Assembly (NCBI RefSeq): GCF_014208105.1
Contig: NZ_JACHMQ010000001.1
Coordinates: 4,588,001-4,652,000, forward strand
Reading direction: 5' to 3'
Length of the DNA: 64,000 bases
DNA from: Actinomadura coerulea
Lineage (GTDB): Bacteria; Actinomycetota; Actinomycetes; Streptosporangiales; Streptosporangiaceae
Shown in pieces: positions 1-7,272 of the stretch (within the stretch, counting starts at the first letter, position 1; each line of letters starts with the position of its first letter). Below the pieces are notes generated by a model. That model did no database searches. It saw only the letters and a list, made by a program, of their open reading frames with translations, and was not told the DNA's origin. The translations under genes and the position numbers were made by a program.

Positions 1-1
1 C

Positions 2-208
2 CTGGTCCAGGTTCCCTGCATCGAGCGCAACGCCGTCGGCGCGGTCAAGGCCATCAGCGCCGCCCGGATCTCCCTGCGCGGCGACGGCCGCCACTTCGTC
101 TCCCTCGACAAGGCCATCAAGACCATGCGCGACACCGGCCGCGACATGCTCGACAAGTACAAGGAGACCTCGCGCGGCGGCCTCGCCGTCAACGTCATCG
201 AGTGCTGA
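2..208 (+). CDS. sdaA: L-serine dehydratase (L-serine ammonia-lyase), C-terminal end
   Basis: Partial at the window edge; only the last 68 residues are visible. The sequence VPCIERNAVGAVKAISAAR followed by GDGRHFVSLD and the ending ARGGLAVNVIEC-type tail (here SRGGLAVNVIEC) is the standard C-terminus of the iron-sulfur L-serine dehydratase alpha domain, which deaminates L-serine to pyruvate and ammonia. The conserved Cys in VPCIERN and the terminal Cys match family cysteines involved in the cluster or active site. Frame runs from base 2 to the TGA at 206-208. The next gene is convergent, only seven bases away. Confidence 0.9.
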   Translation: MVQVPCIERNAVGAVKAISAARISLRGDGRHFVSLDKAIKTMRDTGRDMLDKYKETSRGGLAVNVIEC

Positions 209-215
209 GCGCCCG

Positions 216-713
216 CTACCGGAGCGGGATGTCGATCCCGTGCTCGCCCGCGGGGCGCGGGCCGCGGATGCGCCGGTCGGCCTCGCCGATCGCCACGTCG
301 TTGATGCTCGCCTCGCGCCGCCGCATCAGGCCGCGCTCGTCGAACTCCCACAGCTCGTTGCCGTAGCTGCGCCACCACTGCCCGCCGGCGTCGTGCCACT
401 CGTACTGGAACCGGACGGCCATGCGGTTCTCGCGGAATCCCCACAGGCTCTTGCGGAGCGCGTAGTCGAGCTCCCGCTCCCACTTCGCCGTCAGGAACGC
501 GATGATCTCCTCCCGCCCGGTGACGAACTGGTCCCGGTTCCGCCAGACGGAGTCCGGCGTGTAGGCGAGCGCCACCCGGTGCGGGTCGCGGGTGTTCCAC
601 GCGTCCTCGGCCGCCTGGACCTTCTGCTTCGCGGTCTCCATCGTGAACGGCGGGTAGGGCGGACGGTCCTCGGGCACGGCGTTTTCTCGGGACGGGGCGC
701 TTTCTTCGGACAC
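216..713 (-). CDS. nuclear transport factor 2 family protein (DUF1348-like)
   Basis: 165 aa from a GTG at 713 that has a GAGGAGG ribosome site five bases upstream; a longer in-frame start at 818 would run through the operators and into the divergent gene. The core METAKQKVQAAEDAWNTRDP, then YTPDSVWRNRDQFVTGREEI and later FQYEWHDAGGQWWRSYGNELWEF is typical of the DUF1348 branch of the NTF2-like fold, small cytosolic cone-shaped proteins of uncertain substrate. The first about 25 residues are a hydrophilic extension. It is transcribed divergently from a TetR regulator, with two matching palindromes in the gap, so it is very probably the regulated target. Biochemical role unknown. Confidence 0.85.
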   Translation of the reverse strand: MSEESAPSRENAVPEDRPPYPPFTMETAKQKVQAAEDAWNTRDPHRVALAYTPDSVWRNRDQFVTGREEIIAFLTAKWERELDYALRKSLWGFRENRMAVRFQYEWHDAGGQWWRSYGNELWEFDERGLMRRREASINDVAIGEADRRIRGPRPAGEHGIDIPLR

Positions 714-729
714 GGCGGCCTCCTCAGTT

Positions 730-780
730 GAGAACGAGCGTTCTCCGTTGGTGCCGCTAAGGTAGGGAACGACCGTTCTC
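730..780. promoter_or_regulatory. two palindromic TetR-type operators
   Basis: Two near-identical 16-bp palindromes, GAGAACGAGCGTTCTC at 730-745 and GGGAACGACCGTTCTC at 765-780, lie 35 bp apart in the gap between the divergent NTF2-like and TetR genes. Each has AACG and CGTT half-sites around a two-base centre. The first sits just upstream of the NTF2 ribosome site. The arrangement fits autoregulation plus control of the neighbour. Confidence 0.8.
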
Positions 781-801
781 CACGTCAAGTCAGGAGCGCC
801 G

Positions 802-1377
802 ATGCCGGCCGCGATCACCGAGGAGCAGCAGGACCGGGACCGCCAGGGGCTGCTGGACGTCGCCGAGCGCCTCTTCTACCGGCAGGGCGTCCAGGCGGTG
901 GGCATGGACGAGTTGCGGACCGCCTCCGGCCTGCCGCTCAAGCGCATCTACCGGCTCTTCCCGACGAAGGAGGCTCTCGTCGTCGCGATGCTGGACCGCC
1001 GCGACCGCCGCTGGCGCGCGAGCCTGGCGGCCCACCTGGACGCCGAACCCGACCCCCGGCGGCGCGTCCTCGCCCTGTTCGACTGGCTCGGCGCGTGGTT
1101 CGCCGAGCCCGGCTTCCGCGGCTGCGCCTGGGTGAACGCCCACGGGGAGCTCGGCTCGTCCTCCCCGGCGATCGCGGAGGCGGCGCGAGCACACAAGCGC
1201 GCCTTCCACGACCAGGTCCTCGCCCTGGTCTCCCCCGTCGACGCGTCCGCCGCCGAGCCCGTCCACCTGCTCGCCGAGGGCGCCATCGTCGTCGCCGGGA
1301 TCCAGGGCGACCCCACCGCCGCCGCCCGCGCCCGAGCCGGCGCCGCGCTCCTCCTGGACCGGGCCGCCCGGAGTTGA
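802..1377 (+). CDS. TetR/AcrR family transcriptional regulator
   Basis: 191 aa. The N-terminal helix-turn-helix spans about residues 10-55: LLDVAERLFYRQGVQAVGMD, then LRTASGLPLKRIYRLFPTKEALV, a normal TetR DNA-binding domain. The rest is an alpha-helical ligand domain, and FRGCAWVNAHGELG resembles the effector domain of regulators that sit beside NTF2 or oxidoreductase genes. Start is ATG 802, preceded by AGGAG. The gene is divergent from the NTF2-like gene and the two palindromes between them are probable binding sites. Ligand unknown. Confidence 0.9.
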   Translation: MPAAITEEQQDRDRQGLLDVAERLFYRQGVQAVGMDELRTASGLPLKRIYRLFPTKEALVVAMLDRRDRRWRASLAAHLDAEPDPRRRVLALFDWLGAWFAEPGFRGCAWVNAHGELGSSSPAIAEAARAHKRAFHDQVLALVSPVDASAAEPVHLLAEGAIVVAGIQGDPTAAARARAGAALLLDRAARS

Positions 1378-1477
1378 CCCCGCCGTTGGCGGCAGGGTTC
1401 CAGACTCTCGACGCTGGACCCGGGCGGCCGGGCGCCGCCCCGCCCCCCGCTGACGCCCCCCGGCCGCCTCCGCCGGG

Positions 1478-1498
1478 GCCACCCGCTTCCGCGGTGGC
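1478..1498. terminator. hairpin between convergent genes
   Basis: GCCACC (1478-1483) pairs with GGTGGC (1493-1498), with flanking GC pairs, in the gap between the convergent TetR and HxlR genes. No T-run follows, as is common in GC-rich actinomycetes. Confidence 0.35.
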
Positions 1499-1506
1499 GG
1501 GCGGGG

Positions 1507-1950
1507 TCAGGGGCGGGCGCCTCGGCCGGTCGGGGAGTGCGCGCCCCGGCGGGCCTCGTTGCCGCAGTGGCGGCAGACGACCTGGGGGCTGACCATCTCG
1601 CCGCAGGAGTGCTGCCAGCGGACGGGCGGGTCGTCCGGGTGCAGGTGGCGGTCGCCCCAGACCATCAGCACGAGCAGGACGTCGCACAACTCCATGCCCG
1701 CGGGCGTGAGGCGGTACTCGTAGCGCACCGGGTGGTCGCTGTAGCGCTCGCGGCGGATGACGCCGCCCGCCTCCAGCTTGCGGAGGCGGGCGGTGAGGAT
1801 GTCGCGGGACGCGCCGGTGTTGCGGACGATCTGGTCGAAGCGCCCCACCCCGTAGCTCAGCTCCCGGATCGCCAGCAGGCTCCAGCGCTCGCCGACCAGG
1901 TCGAGGGTGTCGGCGATCGAGCACTCGCGCGGATCGGCGTCCTTCGGCAT
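1507..1950 (-). CDS. HxlR family transcriptional regulator with C-terminal Cys cluster
   Basis: 147 aa. The winged helix covers about residues 8-100: CSIADTLDLVGERWSLLAIRE, FDQIVRNTGASRDILTARLRKLEAGGVI and YRLTPAG are textbook HxlR. The family usually ends near residue 110; here an extra tail carries C(x6)CxxC (SCGEMVSPQVVCRHCG), which looks like a small metal-binding knuckle. Cys9 near the N-terminus is in the position of the redox or aldehyde-sensing cysteine of this family. It is convergent with the TetR gene and 36 bp downstream of the thiolase on the same strand, so it may be cotranscribed with it. Confidence 0.88.
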   Translation of the reverse strand: MPKDADPRECSIADTLDLVGERWSLLAIRELSYGVGRFDQIVRNTGASRDILTARLRKLEAGGVIRRERYSDHPVRYEYRLTPAGMELCDVLLVLMVWGDRHLHPDDPPVRWQHSCGEMVSPQVVCRHCGNEARRGAHSPTGRGARP

Positions 1951-1989
1951 ACCGGGAAGCCTAGCCGCCGGACCTGCCCGGACCGCCCG

Positions 1990-3153
1990 TCAGAGCCGCT
2001 CCACGACGGTGGCGTTGGCCAGTCCGCCCGCCTCGCACATGGTCTGGAGGCCGAACCGCCCGCCGCGGTCCTCCAGGGCGTGCAGCAGGGTCGTCATGAG
2101 GCGGGCGCCGCTCGCGCCGAGGGGGTGGCCGATCGCGATCGCGCCGCCGCGCACGTTGACGCGCGCGAGGTCGGCGCCGGTCTCGCGCGCCCACGCGAGC
2201 ACGACCGGAGCGAACGCCTCGTTCACCTCGAACAGGTCGATGTCGTCGAGGGCGAGGCCGCCGCGCTCCAGCACCTTCGCGGTCGCGGGGATGATCGCGG
2301 TGAGCATCAGCAGGGGGTCGTCGCCGGTCACGGCGAAGGAGTGGAAGCGGGCGCGCGGGCGCAGGCCGAGCCGCGCGGCGACGTCGGCGCCCATGACCAG
2401 CACGGCGGCGGCGCCGTCGTTGACCGGCGAGGCGTTGCCCGCGGTGATCTTCCAGCCGATCTCGGGGAACCGCTCGGCCATGCGCTCGTCGCGGTAGGCG
2501 GGCCTCAGCCCGGCGAGGATCTCCGGCGACGTCCCGGGGCGGACGGTCTCGTCCCGCTGCCCCGTCCAGGCGACCTCCCGGTCGAACTCGCCGTTCTTCC
2601 ACGCCTCGGCGGCGCGCCGGTGGGACTCGGCGGCGTAGGCGTCGAGCGCCTCCCGCGACAGGTTCCAGCGGGCGGCGATCAACTCGGCGCTGATGCCCTG
2701 GCCGACGAGCCCGCCCGGGTAGCGCTCGGGGAGCAGCGTCCCGAACGGGTCGCTTCCCGGCAGGACGCTCGACCCCATCGGCACCCGCGACATCGACTCG
2801 ACGCCGCACGCGATGGCGATGTCGTAGGCGCCGCTCTGCACGCCCTGCGCCGCGATGTGCAGGGCCTGCTGGGACGAGCCGCACTGCCGGTCGACCGTCA
2901 TGGCGGGGACGCTCTCGGGGAACCCCGCGGCGAGGACGGCCGTGCGGGTGATGTTGAGCGCCTGGTCGCCGGCCTGAGTGACGACGCCGCCGATCACGTC
3001 GTCCACGCTCGCCGGGTCGACGCCCGCCCGCTCGACCAGGGACGCCAGCGTCCGCGCCAGCAGGTCGGCCGGGTGGTCGCCGTGCAGGGCCCCGTTGGCC
3101 CTGCCCTTGCCGAGCGGCGTGCGCACCGCCTCCACGATCACCGCGTCCCGCAT
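1990..3153 (-). CDS. acetyl-CoA C-acetyltransferase / thiolase (FadA type)
   Basis: 387 aa from ATG 3153 (MRDAVIVEAVRTPLGKG), preceded by GGAGG; the upstream in-frame extension crosses the promoter repeats and is rejected. Catalytic features are present: nucleophilic Cys in DRQCGSSQQ, NEAFAPV, GGAIAIGHPLGASGAR with the general-base His, and a C-terminal MCEAGGLAN segment. The MCEAGG ending resembles degradative thiolases of the FadA/FadA5 group rather than biosynthetic AtoB, so chain shortening of acyl-CoA is the likely reaction. It acts in the cytosol. A mirrored 20-bp repeat upstream suggests dedicated control; the HxlR gene follows. Confidence 0.9.
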   Translation of the reverse strand: MRDAVIVEAVRTPLGKGRANGALHGDHPADLLARTLASLVERAGVDPASVDDVIGGVVTQAGDQALNITRTAVLAAGFPESVPAMTVDRQCGSSQQALHIAAQGVQSGAYDIAIACGVESMSRVPMGSSVLPGSDPFGTLLPERYPGGLVGQGISAELIAARWNLSREALDAYAAESHRRAAEAWKNGEFDREVAWTGQRDETVRPGTSPEILAGLRPAYRDERMAERFPEIGWKITAGNASPVNDGAAAVLVMGADVAARLGLRPRARFHSFAVTGDDPLLMLTAIIPATAKVLERGGLALDDIDLFEVNEAFAPVVLAWARETGADLARVNVRGGAIAIGHPLGASGARLMTTLLHALEDRGGRFGLQTMCEAGGLANATVVERL

Positions 3154-3166
3154 GGACCCCACCTCC

Positions 3167-3251
3167 GTTGTGTTTTCCAACTCACTCCGCCAGTATCCGA
3201 GCGGCGCAGGGGGAGCACAATCCGCTTCCCCAGTGAGTTGGATAACACAAC
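3167..3251. promoter_or_regulatory. mirrored 20-bp repeat upstream of thiolase
   Basis: AGTGAGTTGGATAACACAAC at 3232-3251 recurs in inverse orientation at 3167-3186 with one mismatch (GGAAAA for GGATAA). The two sites are 65 bp apart and the near one begins 14 bp from the thiolase start. Such length and fidelity point to paired operator sites for an unidentified regulator rather than a terminator. Confidence 0.6.
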
Positions 3252-3312
3252 CAAGCAGGCGAAAAACCCGGGGGCCGCAGCCGATCGCCACCGCCCCCGG
3301 GTCTCGGGCCGC

Positions 3313-3504
3313 TCAGCGGGAGGGGCCCGTGCCGTGGTCCGTCGTTACCCTCCATGAGTCGAAGAGCCCCTCGGCAGAGCCGCCCGAATATCGTCGGTCG
3401 GACAAGCGTGCCTCCTCGATCTCCTCGACATCGCGTTCCCTTTGGACGTTAGCCCCATAAGCCGACATAGACCCAAAATGGGAGCCCAAGCCGTCGTCAA
3501 GCAT
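3313..3504 (-). CDS. small hypothetical protein
   Basis: 63 aa with ATG at 3504 and an AGGAGGGG ribosome site about ten bases upstream. The sequence (RERDVEEIEEARLSDRRYSG in the middle) is charged, without a signal peptide, membrane segment or recognised domain. It follows a 53-aa ORF on the same strand after 27 bases, so the two may be cotranscribed. It is less GC-rich than its neighbours. The good ribosome site is the main argument; it could be spurious. Confidence 0.4.
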   Translation of the reverse strand: MLDDGLGSHFGSMSAYGANVQRERDVEEIEEARLSDRRYSGGSAEGLFDSWRVTTDHGTGPSR

Positions 3505-3531
3505 CGGGGCCGCCCCTCCTGACGCGACCGT

Positions 3532-3693
3532 CTAGCCCTTGTACATCTCCCGCATCTTGCGCGCCGCGTCGCCCGGTTTGCGCTTCGGCCCCTTGCCCGT
3601 GGCCTCCTCGCCGCGGCGCGGCCGCTTCTCGCGCTCCGGTTCGGACTCCGCCTTGCCCGTGGGCTTCCCTGGCTTGCCAGGCTTGTCGTTCAC
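3532..3693 (-). CDS. small lysine/proline-rich protein
   Basis: 53 aa from GTG 3693, with GGGGGAG nine bases upstream. It begins with the repeat-like KPGKPGKPTGK, continues with an acidic-basic stretch and ends DAARKMREMYKG. It is rich in Lys, Pro, Gly and Glu and has no membrane segment. No family recognised; composition suggests a disordered, possibly nucleic-acid-associated peptide. It lies between the response-regulator gene and the 63-aa ORF on the same strand. Confidence 0.5.
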   Translation of the reverse strand: MNDKPGKPGKPTGKAESEPEREKRPRRGEEATGKGPKRKPGDAARKMREMYKG

Positions 3694-3741
3694 GACAACT
3701 CCCCCGATGTCGTTCCAACTGTCGGTCCATAGGTACCCCGT

Positions 3742-4413
3742 CTAACGGGGATAGAAGCGCACCTCAGGACGCCCGACCTGGCCGTAGTGGGGCCGGCGGT
3801 CGGCCAGCCCGTTCTCCGCCAGGTACTCCAGATACCGGCGCGCGGTCACCCGGGAGACGCCGGTGAGGTCGGCGGCAGCGGCGGCGGACAGGCCGTCGGC
3901 GGCGGACGCCAGCACGCCGGTCACGACCTGGAGCGTCTCCCCGCTCATCCCCTTGGGCAGCGCATGGCGGTCGGGGGTGCGCAGAGTGGCGAGCATCCCG
4001 TCCACGTCCGCCTGACCGCTGACCTCCCCCGAGCCCACCGCCTGCTCCCGGAAGCGCGCGTACCGGACGAGCTTGTCGCGCAGCGACGCGAAGGTGAACG
4101 GTTTCAGCAGGTACTGGACGATGCCGACCGCCACGGCGGTGCGGATCACCGCGAGGTCCCGCGCGGACGTCACGGCGATGACGTCCACGTCCCGTCCCCC
4201 GGCGCGCAGCGCGCGGCAGACGGTGAGGCCGTGCGTGTCCGGGAGGTAGAAGTCCAGCAGGACGACGTCGACCTGCGTCCGCTCGCAGAACCGCAGCGCG
4301 TCCGCCCCCGAGTGCACGACCCCCGCGACGGTGAACCCGGCGACCCGCTCGACGTAGGTCCGGTGCGCCTCCGCCGCCACCGGGTCGTCCTCGACCACCA
4401 GCACTCTGATCAC
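3742..4413 (-). CDS. response regulator, CitB/DcuR (DpiA) family
   Basis: 223 aa. The receiver domain fills residues 1-125: acidic pair D9/D10 in VVEDDP, phosphoacceptor D54 in VVLLDFYLPD, Thr in AVTSARD and Lys in LLKPF. The C-terminal part (about 145-223) is the winged HTH of the CitB group: LTGVSRVTARRYLEYLAENGL. It starts with GTG at 4413, which overlaps the stop of the upstream kinase gene (GTGA), so the pair is translationally coupled. Such pairs sense citrate or C4-dicarboxylates and control their uptake, but no transporter gene is adjacent here. Confidence 0.92.
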   Translation of the reverse strand: MIRVLVVEDDPVAAEAHRTYVERVAGFTVAGVVHSGADALRFCERTQVDVVLLDFYLPDTHGLTVCRALRAGGRDVDVIAVTSARDLAVIRTAVAVGIVQYLLKPFTFASLRDKLVRYARFREQAVGSGEVSGQADVDGMLATLRTPDRHALPKGMSGETLQVVTGVLASAADGLSAAAAADLTGVSRVTARRYLEYLAENGLADRRPHYGQVGRPEVRFYPR

Positions 4414-6098
4414 GGCCCACCGCCTCCGTGCCGGGCCCCGGCGGCCCGCCCCGGCAGGGGCAGCCGGACGGTGAACACGGCGCCGCGGCCGGGGCCGGCG
4501 GCGCTCACCCGCACGTCGCCTCCGTTGCGGCGGACGGCCTGGCCGACCAGGGCGAGGCCGAGGCCGTGCCCGACCGCGCCGCCGGACGTCTTCGTCGTCC
4601 AGCCGCGCCGGAACATCGCGGGTACGGCGGAGGGGTCCACGCCCGGTCCGCTGTCGGACACCTCCAGCACGAGCATCCCGTCCTCCTCCCGGGCGCCGAC
4701 GCCGACCCGCGGCGGCCGGTCGGCGGCCCCCTCGATCGCCGCGTCGACCGCGTTGTCGATGAGGTTGCCGAGAATGGTGACCAGGTCGCGCGGCTCGATC
4801 GCGCCCTCGATCACGGTGTCCTCGCCGATCACGAGCTCCACACCGCGCTCCCCCGCCTCGGCGGACTTGCCGAGCAGCAGCGCGGCCAGCACCGGCTCGC
4901 CGACCGAGCCGACGACCCGGTCGGTGAGCCGCTGCGCGCTCGCCAGCTCGGCGGTCGCGAACTCCACGGCCTGCCCCGGGCGGCCCAGCTCCACCAGCGA
5001 CACCACCGTGTGCAGGCGGTTCGCGGCCTCGTGCGCCTGCGAGCGCAGCGACTCGGCGAACCCGCGCACCGTGTCCAGCTCGCCCGTCAGCGCCTGCAAC
5101 TCGGTGTGGTCCCGCAGGGTGACGACGTTCCCCATCATCCGGTCCCGCGACCGGACGGGTGAGGTGTTCACCACGAGCACCCGCGTGTCGCCCACATGGA
5201 TCTCGTCCGACCGGCGCTCGTCCGACACCAGCGTCGCGACCAGCTCCTCCGGCAACCCCAGTTCGGCGACGTTCCGCCCCCGCGGCTCCGGCGCCCCCCG
5301 GCCCCGCTCCGCGGCGGACGGGAGGGAGCCGTCAGGGACGTCGAGGTCGAGGAGGTACCTGGCGGCGTCGTTGCAGAGGACGACGCGGCCCGTGCGGTCG
5401 AGGATGAGGAGGCCCTCGCGGACGGCGTGCAGGATCGCCTCGTAGTACTCGAACATGCCGCGCAGCTCGTCGGGGGCGGCGCCGCGGGTCTGGCGGCGCA
5501 GGCGGGCGGAGACGAGGTAACTGCCGGCCATCCCGGCGGCGAGGACGACCCCGGCGACCGCGCCGAGGGCCACCAGGCGGCGCCGGAGCTCCGCCGACAT
5601 CGCCTTGACCGTGATGCCGACGGCGACCAGGGCCACCACGCGGCGGTCCTCGCCGAAGACGGGGGCGACGGTGCGCACGGACGGCCCGAGCGTGCCCGTG
5701 TAGGTCTCGGTGAACGTCCGGCCGGCGAGCGCGGGGGCGGTGTTGCCGACGAACGTCCCGCCGATGCGCGACGGGTTCGGATGCGTGTAGCGGATCCCCG
5801 CCGGACTCATGATCGTGATGAAGTCGACGCCGGTGTCGTGCCGGACGCGTTCGGCGTAGGGCTGCAGGAGGCGGCTCGGGGCCGGGTCGGCGAGCGCGGC
5901 CCGGACGGTCGGGGCGTCGGCGATGCTCGCCGCGACCGCCGACACCGTCTGGGTGGCGCTGTCGTCCACGGCCCGGCCGGAGTCGAGGAAGGCCAGCGCC
6001 GCGCCGGCCGCCACGAGGAGCCCGACGACCGCCGCCTGGAGCACGAGCAGCTGCCGGGCCAGGCTCCAGCGGCCCGGCGCCGCCCATCGAGGACGCAC
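4410..6098 (-). CDS. sensor histidine kinase, CitA/DcuS family
   Basis: 562 aa from GTG 6098, which has GGGGAGGGG upstream; an ATG at 6140 lacks a ribosome site. Order: TM1 (about 10-35), extracytoplasmic PAS-like sensor (about 40-165, with DFITIMSPAGIRYTHPNP and the invariant-looking RTVAPVF), TM2 (about 175-195), cytoplasmic PAS (LLILDRTGRVVLCNDAA), dimerisation box LRSQAHEAANRLHTVVSLVE with the phosphorylated His, and HATPase with DNAVDAA and GHGLGLALV. RYTHPNP...IGG is characteristic of CitA/DcuS dicarboxylate sensors. It is coupled to the response regulator. Confidence 0.93.
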   Translation of the reverse strand: MRPRWAAPGRWSLARQLLVLQAAVVGLLVAAGAALAFLDSGRAVDDSATQTVSAVAASIADAPTVRAALADPAPSRLLQPYAERVRHDTGVDFITIMSPAGIRYTHPNPSRIGGTFVGNTAPALAGRTFTETYTGTLGPSVRTVAPVFGEDRRVVALVAVGITVKAMSAELRRRLVALGAVAGVVLAAGMAGSYLVSARLRRQTRGAAPDELRGMFEYYEAILHAVREGLLILDRTGRVVLCNDAARYLLDLDVPDGSLPSAAERGRGAPEPRGRNVAELGLPEELVATLVSDERRSDEIHVGDTRVLVVNTSPVRSRDRMMGNVVTLRDHTELQALTGELDTVRGFAESLRSQAHEAANRLHTVVSLVELGRPGQAVEFATAELASAQRLTDRVVGSVGEPVLAALLLGKSAEAGERGVELVIGEDTVIEGAIEPRDLVTILGNLIDNAVDAAIEGAADRPPRVGVGAREEDGMLVLEVSDSGPGVDPSAVPAMFRRGWTTKTSGGAVGHGLGLALVGQAVRRNGGDVRVSAAGPGRGAVFTVRLPLPGRAAGARHGGGGP

Positions 6099-6278
6099 TC
6101 CCGCCCCTCCCCCTCGCCTCTCACCGTCACGGCACCGCATCCTGCCGTCACCGCACCTTGCCGTGAACGAAATGTACACAAGGGTGACCCCCGTCACAGA
6201 ACCGCGCATAGTCGCGTGGGGACAGACTTCCAGCCTCTGCCTGACCTGCGAGCCCACCTCCAGAGCGGCGCCCACGGT

Positions 6279-6560
6279 GTGCATGCTCCGGCTCCAGCCG
6301 GAGGATGGGTGCCGCCGCGGGGCGGCGGCCCGCCCGCGGATCCGACCGGACGGGCGGGCGCCGCCCCTCGCACCGGCGCCGTCGCCACCGTGGTCATCGG
6401 CACGTGGACCCGGGAGTTCGACGCCGAAAGGGCCCGCGGCGTCCTCGCCGGCGAGGACCCGTTCAACGAGGACACCCCGCTGGACGACCACGGCCCGGCC
6501 GCCGAGCCGCCCGGCTCGCGGAAGGACCCGCTCACCGCGCCCGGCGGCGCGCCCGCCTAA
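6279..6560 (+). CDS. possible small hydrophilic protein
   Basis: 93 aa from GTG 6279; a shorter form could begin nearer residue 35. The last about 55 residues, TREFDAERARGVLAGEDPFN and EDTPLDDHGPAAEPPGSRKD, are acidic with strongly GC-biased third positions, unlike the N-terminal part, which is low-complexity. No family recognised. Support for a real gene ending here is a perfect 17-bp hairpin starting six bases after the stop, but that hairpin could serve the convergent AmaP gene alone. Confidence 0.35.
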   Translation: MHAPAPAGGWVPPRGGGPPADPTGRAGAAPRTGAVATVVIGTWTREFDAERARGVLAGEDPFNEDTPLDDHGPAAEPPGSRKDPLTAPGGAPA

Positions 6561-6565
6561 GAACC

Positions 6566-6611
6566 CCGGGCGCCCGGCGCCGCCGTTCCCGCTCCGGCGC
6601 CGGGCGCCCGG
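6566..6611. terminator. 17-bp perfect hairpin, bidirectional terminator
   Basis: CCGGGCGCCCGGCGCCG at 6566-6582 is exactly complementary to 6595-6611, with a 12-base loop. It lies between the convergent ORF ending at 6560 and the AmaP gene ending at 6613. No T-run. Confidence 0.6.
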
Positions 6612-6612
6612 T

Positions 6613-7188
6613 TCACGCGGACTCGGGCTGCGGACGGCGCCCGCGCGGGCGCCTGCGGGGCCGCTCGGCCTCCGGCCGGAAGCGGACCACCACCGGAAGG
6701 TCGGGCATGCCGACCGCGAGGCGGTACCGCTCGACCGGGCCCGCGCCCAGTTCGCCGTACACCTCGCCCACGAGGGCGTCGCCCGCGCAGGACACGTTCA
6801 GCCGCAGGCGCGGCCGGTCGGCCGTCCCCGTGAGGCGGGCGCGGGCGTCCTGGACGCCGGGCAGCCCGCGCGCGTCGCGGTGCAGGACGTCGGCGGCGGC
6901 GCGGGCCCGGGCGCGGGTCTCGGGGTCGAGGTCGGGCCACCGCTGGTGGACGACGGCTCGCACCTGCATGACCAGCCACAGCTGGCCGGCGAGCGCGAGC
7001 ACCTCGGCGGCGCCCGCCGCGGCCGGCAGGAACCAGCCGGTCTCACGGGCGAAGCGCGCCAGCGCGGGGTCGAGCAGCGGCCGCCCCGACAGGGCGCCGA
7101 ACGCGTCGAAGGCCCCGAGGCCGAGGGCGAGGCCGGACGCGCCGGCCAGCAGCAGCACCGCCCCGGTCACCGCGATCGCGAACCTCAT
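6613..7188 (-). CDS. alkaline shock response membrane anchor protein AmaP-like
   Basis: 191 aa from ATG 7188 (MRFAIAVTGAVLLL). Two membrane segments, at about 5-27 and 52-75 (GWFLPAAAGAAEVLALAGQLWLVMQV), are followed by a cytoplasmic domain with VLHRDARGLPGVQDARARLTG and LRLNVSCAGDALVGEVYGEL, then an Arg/Pro-rich tail. This matches actinobacterial AmaP-type proteins that tether Asp23/Gls24-family proteins to the membrane. The neighbouring gene encodes a DUF6286 protein, its usual partner, but no Asp23 gene is present nearby. Confidence 0.75.
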   Translation of the reverse strand: MRFAIAVTGAVLLLAGASGLALGLGAFDAFGALSGRPLLDPALARFARETGWFLPAAAGAAEVLALAGQLWLVMQVRAVVHQRWPDLDPETRARARAAADVLHRDARGLPGVQDARARLTGTADRPRLRLNVSCAGDALVGEVYGELGAGPVERYRLAVGMPDLPVVVRFRPEAERPRRRPRGRRPQPESA

Positions 7189-7272
7189 CGTCAGTCCTTC
7201 CGTCGGCACCGTCGGTCCTTGCGCGGCACTGCCGGGCCTCCCGCGGGCACGGGCGGCCCTCCCGCCGGCATC

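Noticed and set aside
1537..3357. Open frame of 606 codons on the plus strand across the HxlR and thiolase genes
   Set aside because: It is antisense to two well-supported genes, and its product is rich in Arg, Ala, Gly, His and Gln with no motif: the usual mirror frame of GC-rich coding DNA.
3497..3730. 77-codon minus-strand ORF overlapping the small Lys/Pro-rich gene
   Set aside because: It is in a different frame from the 53-aa ORF, lacks a ribosome site and has Arg/Gly/Gln shadow composition.
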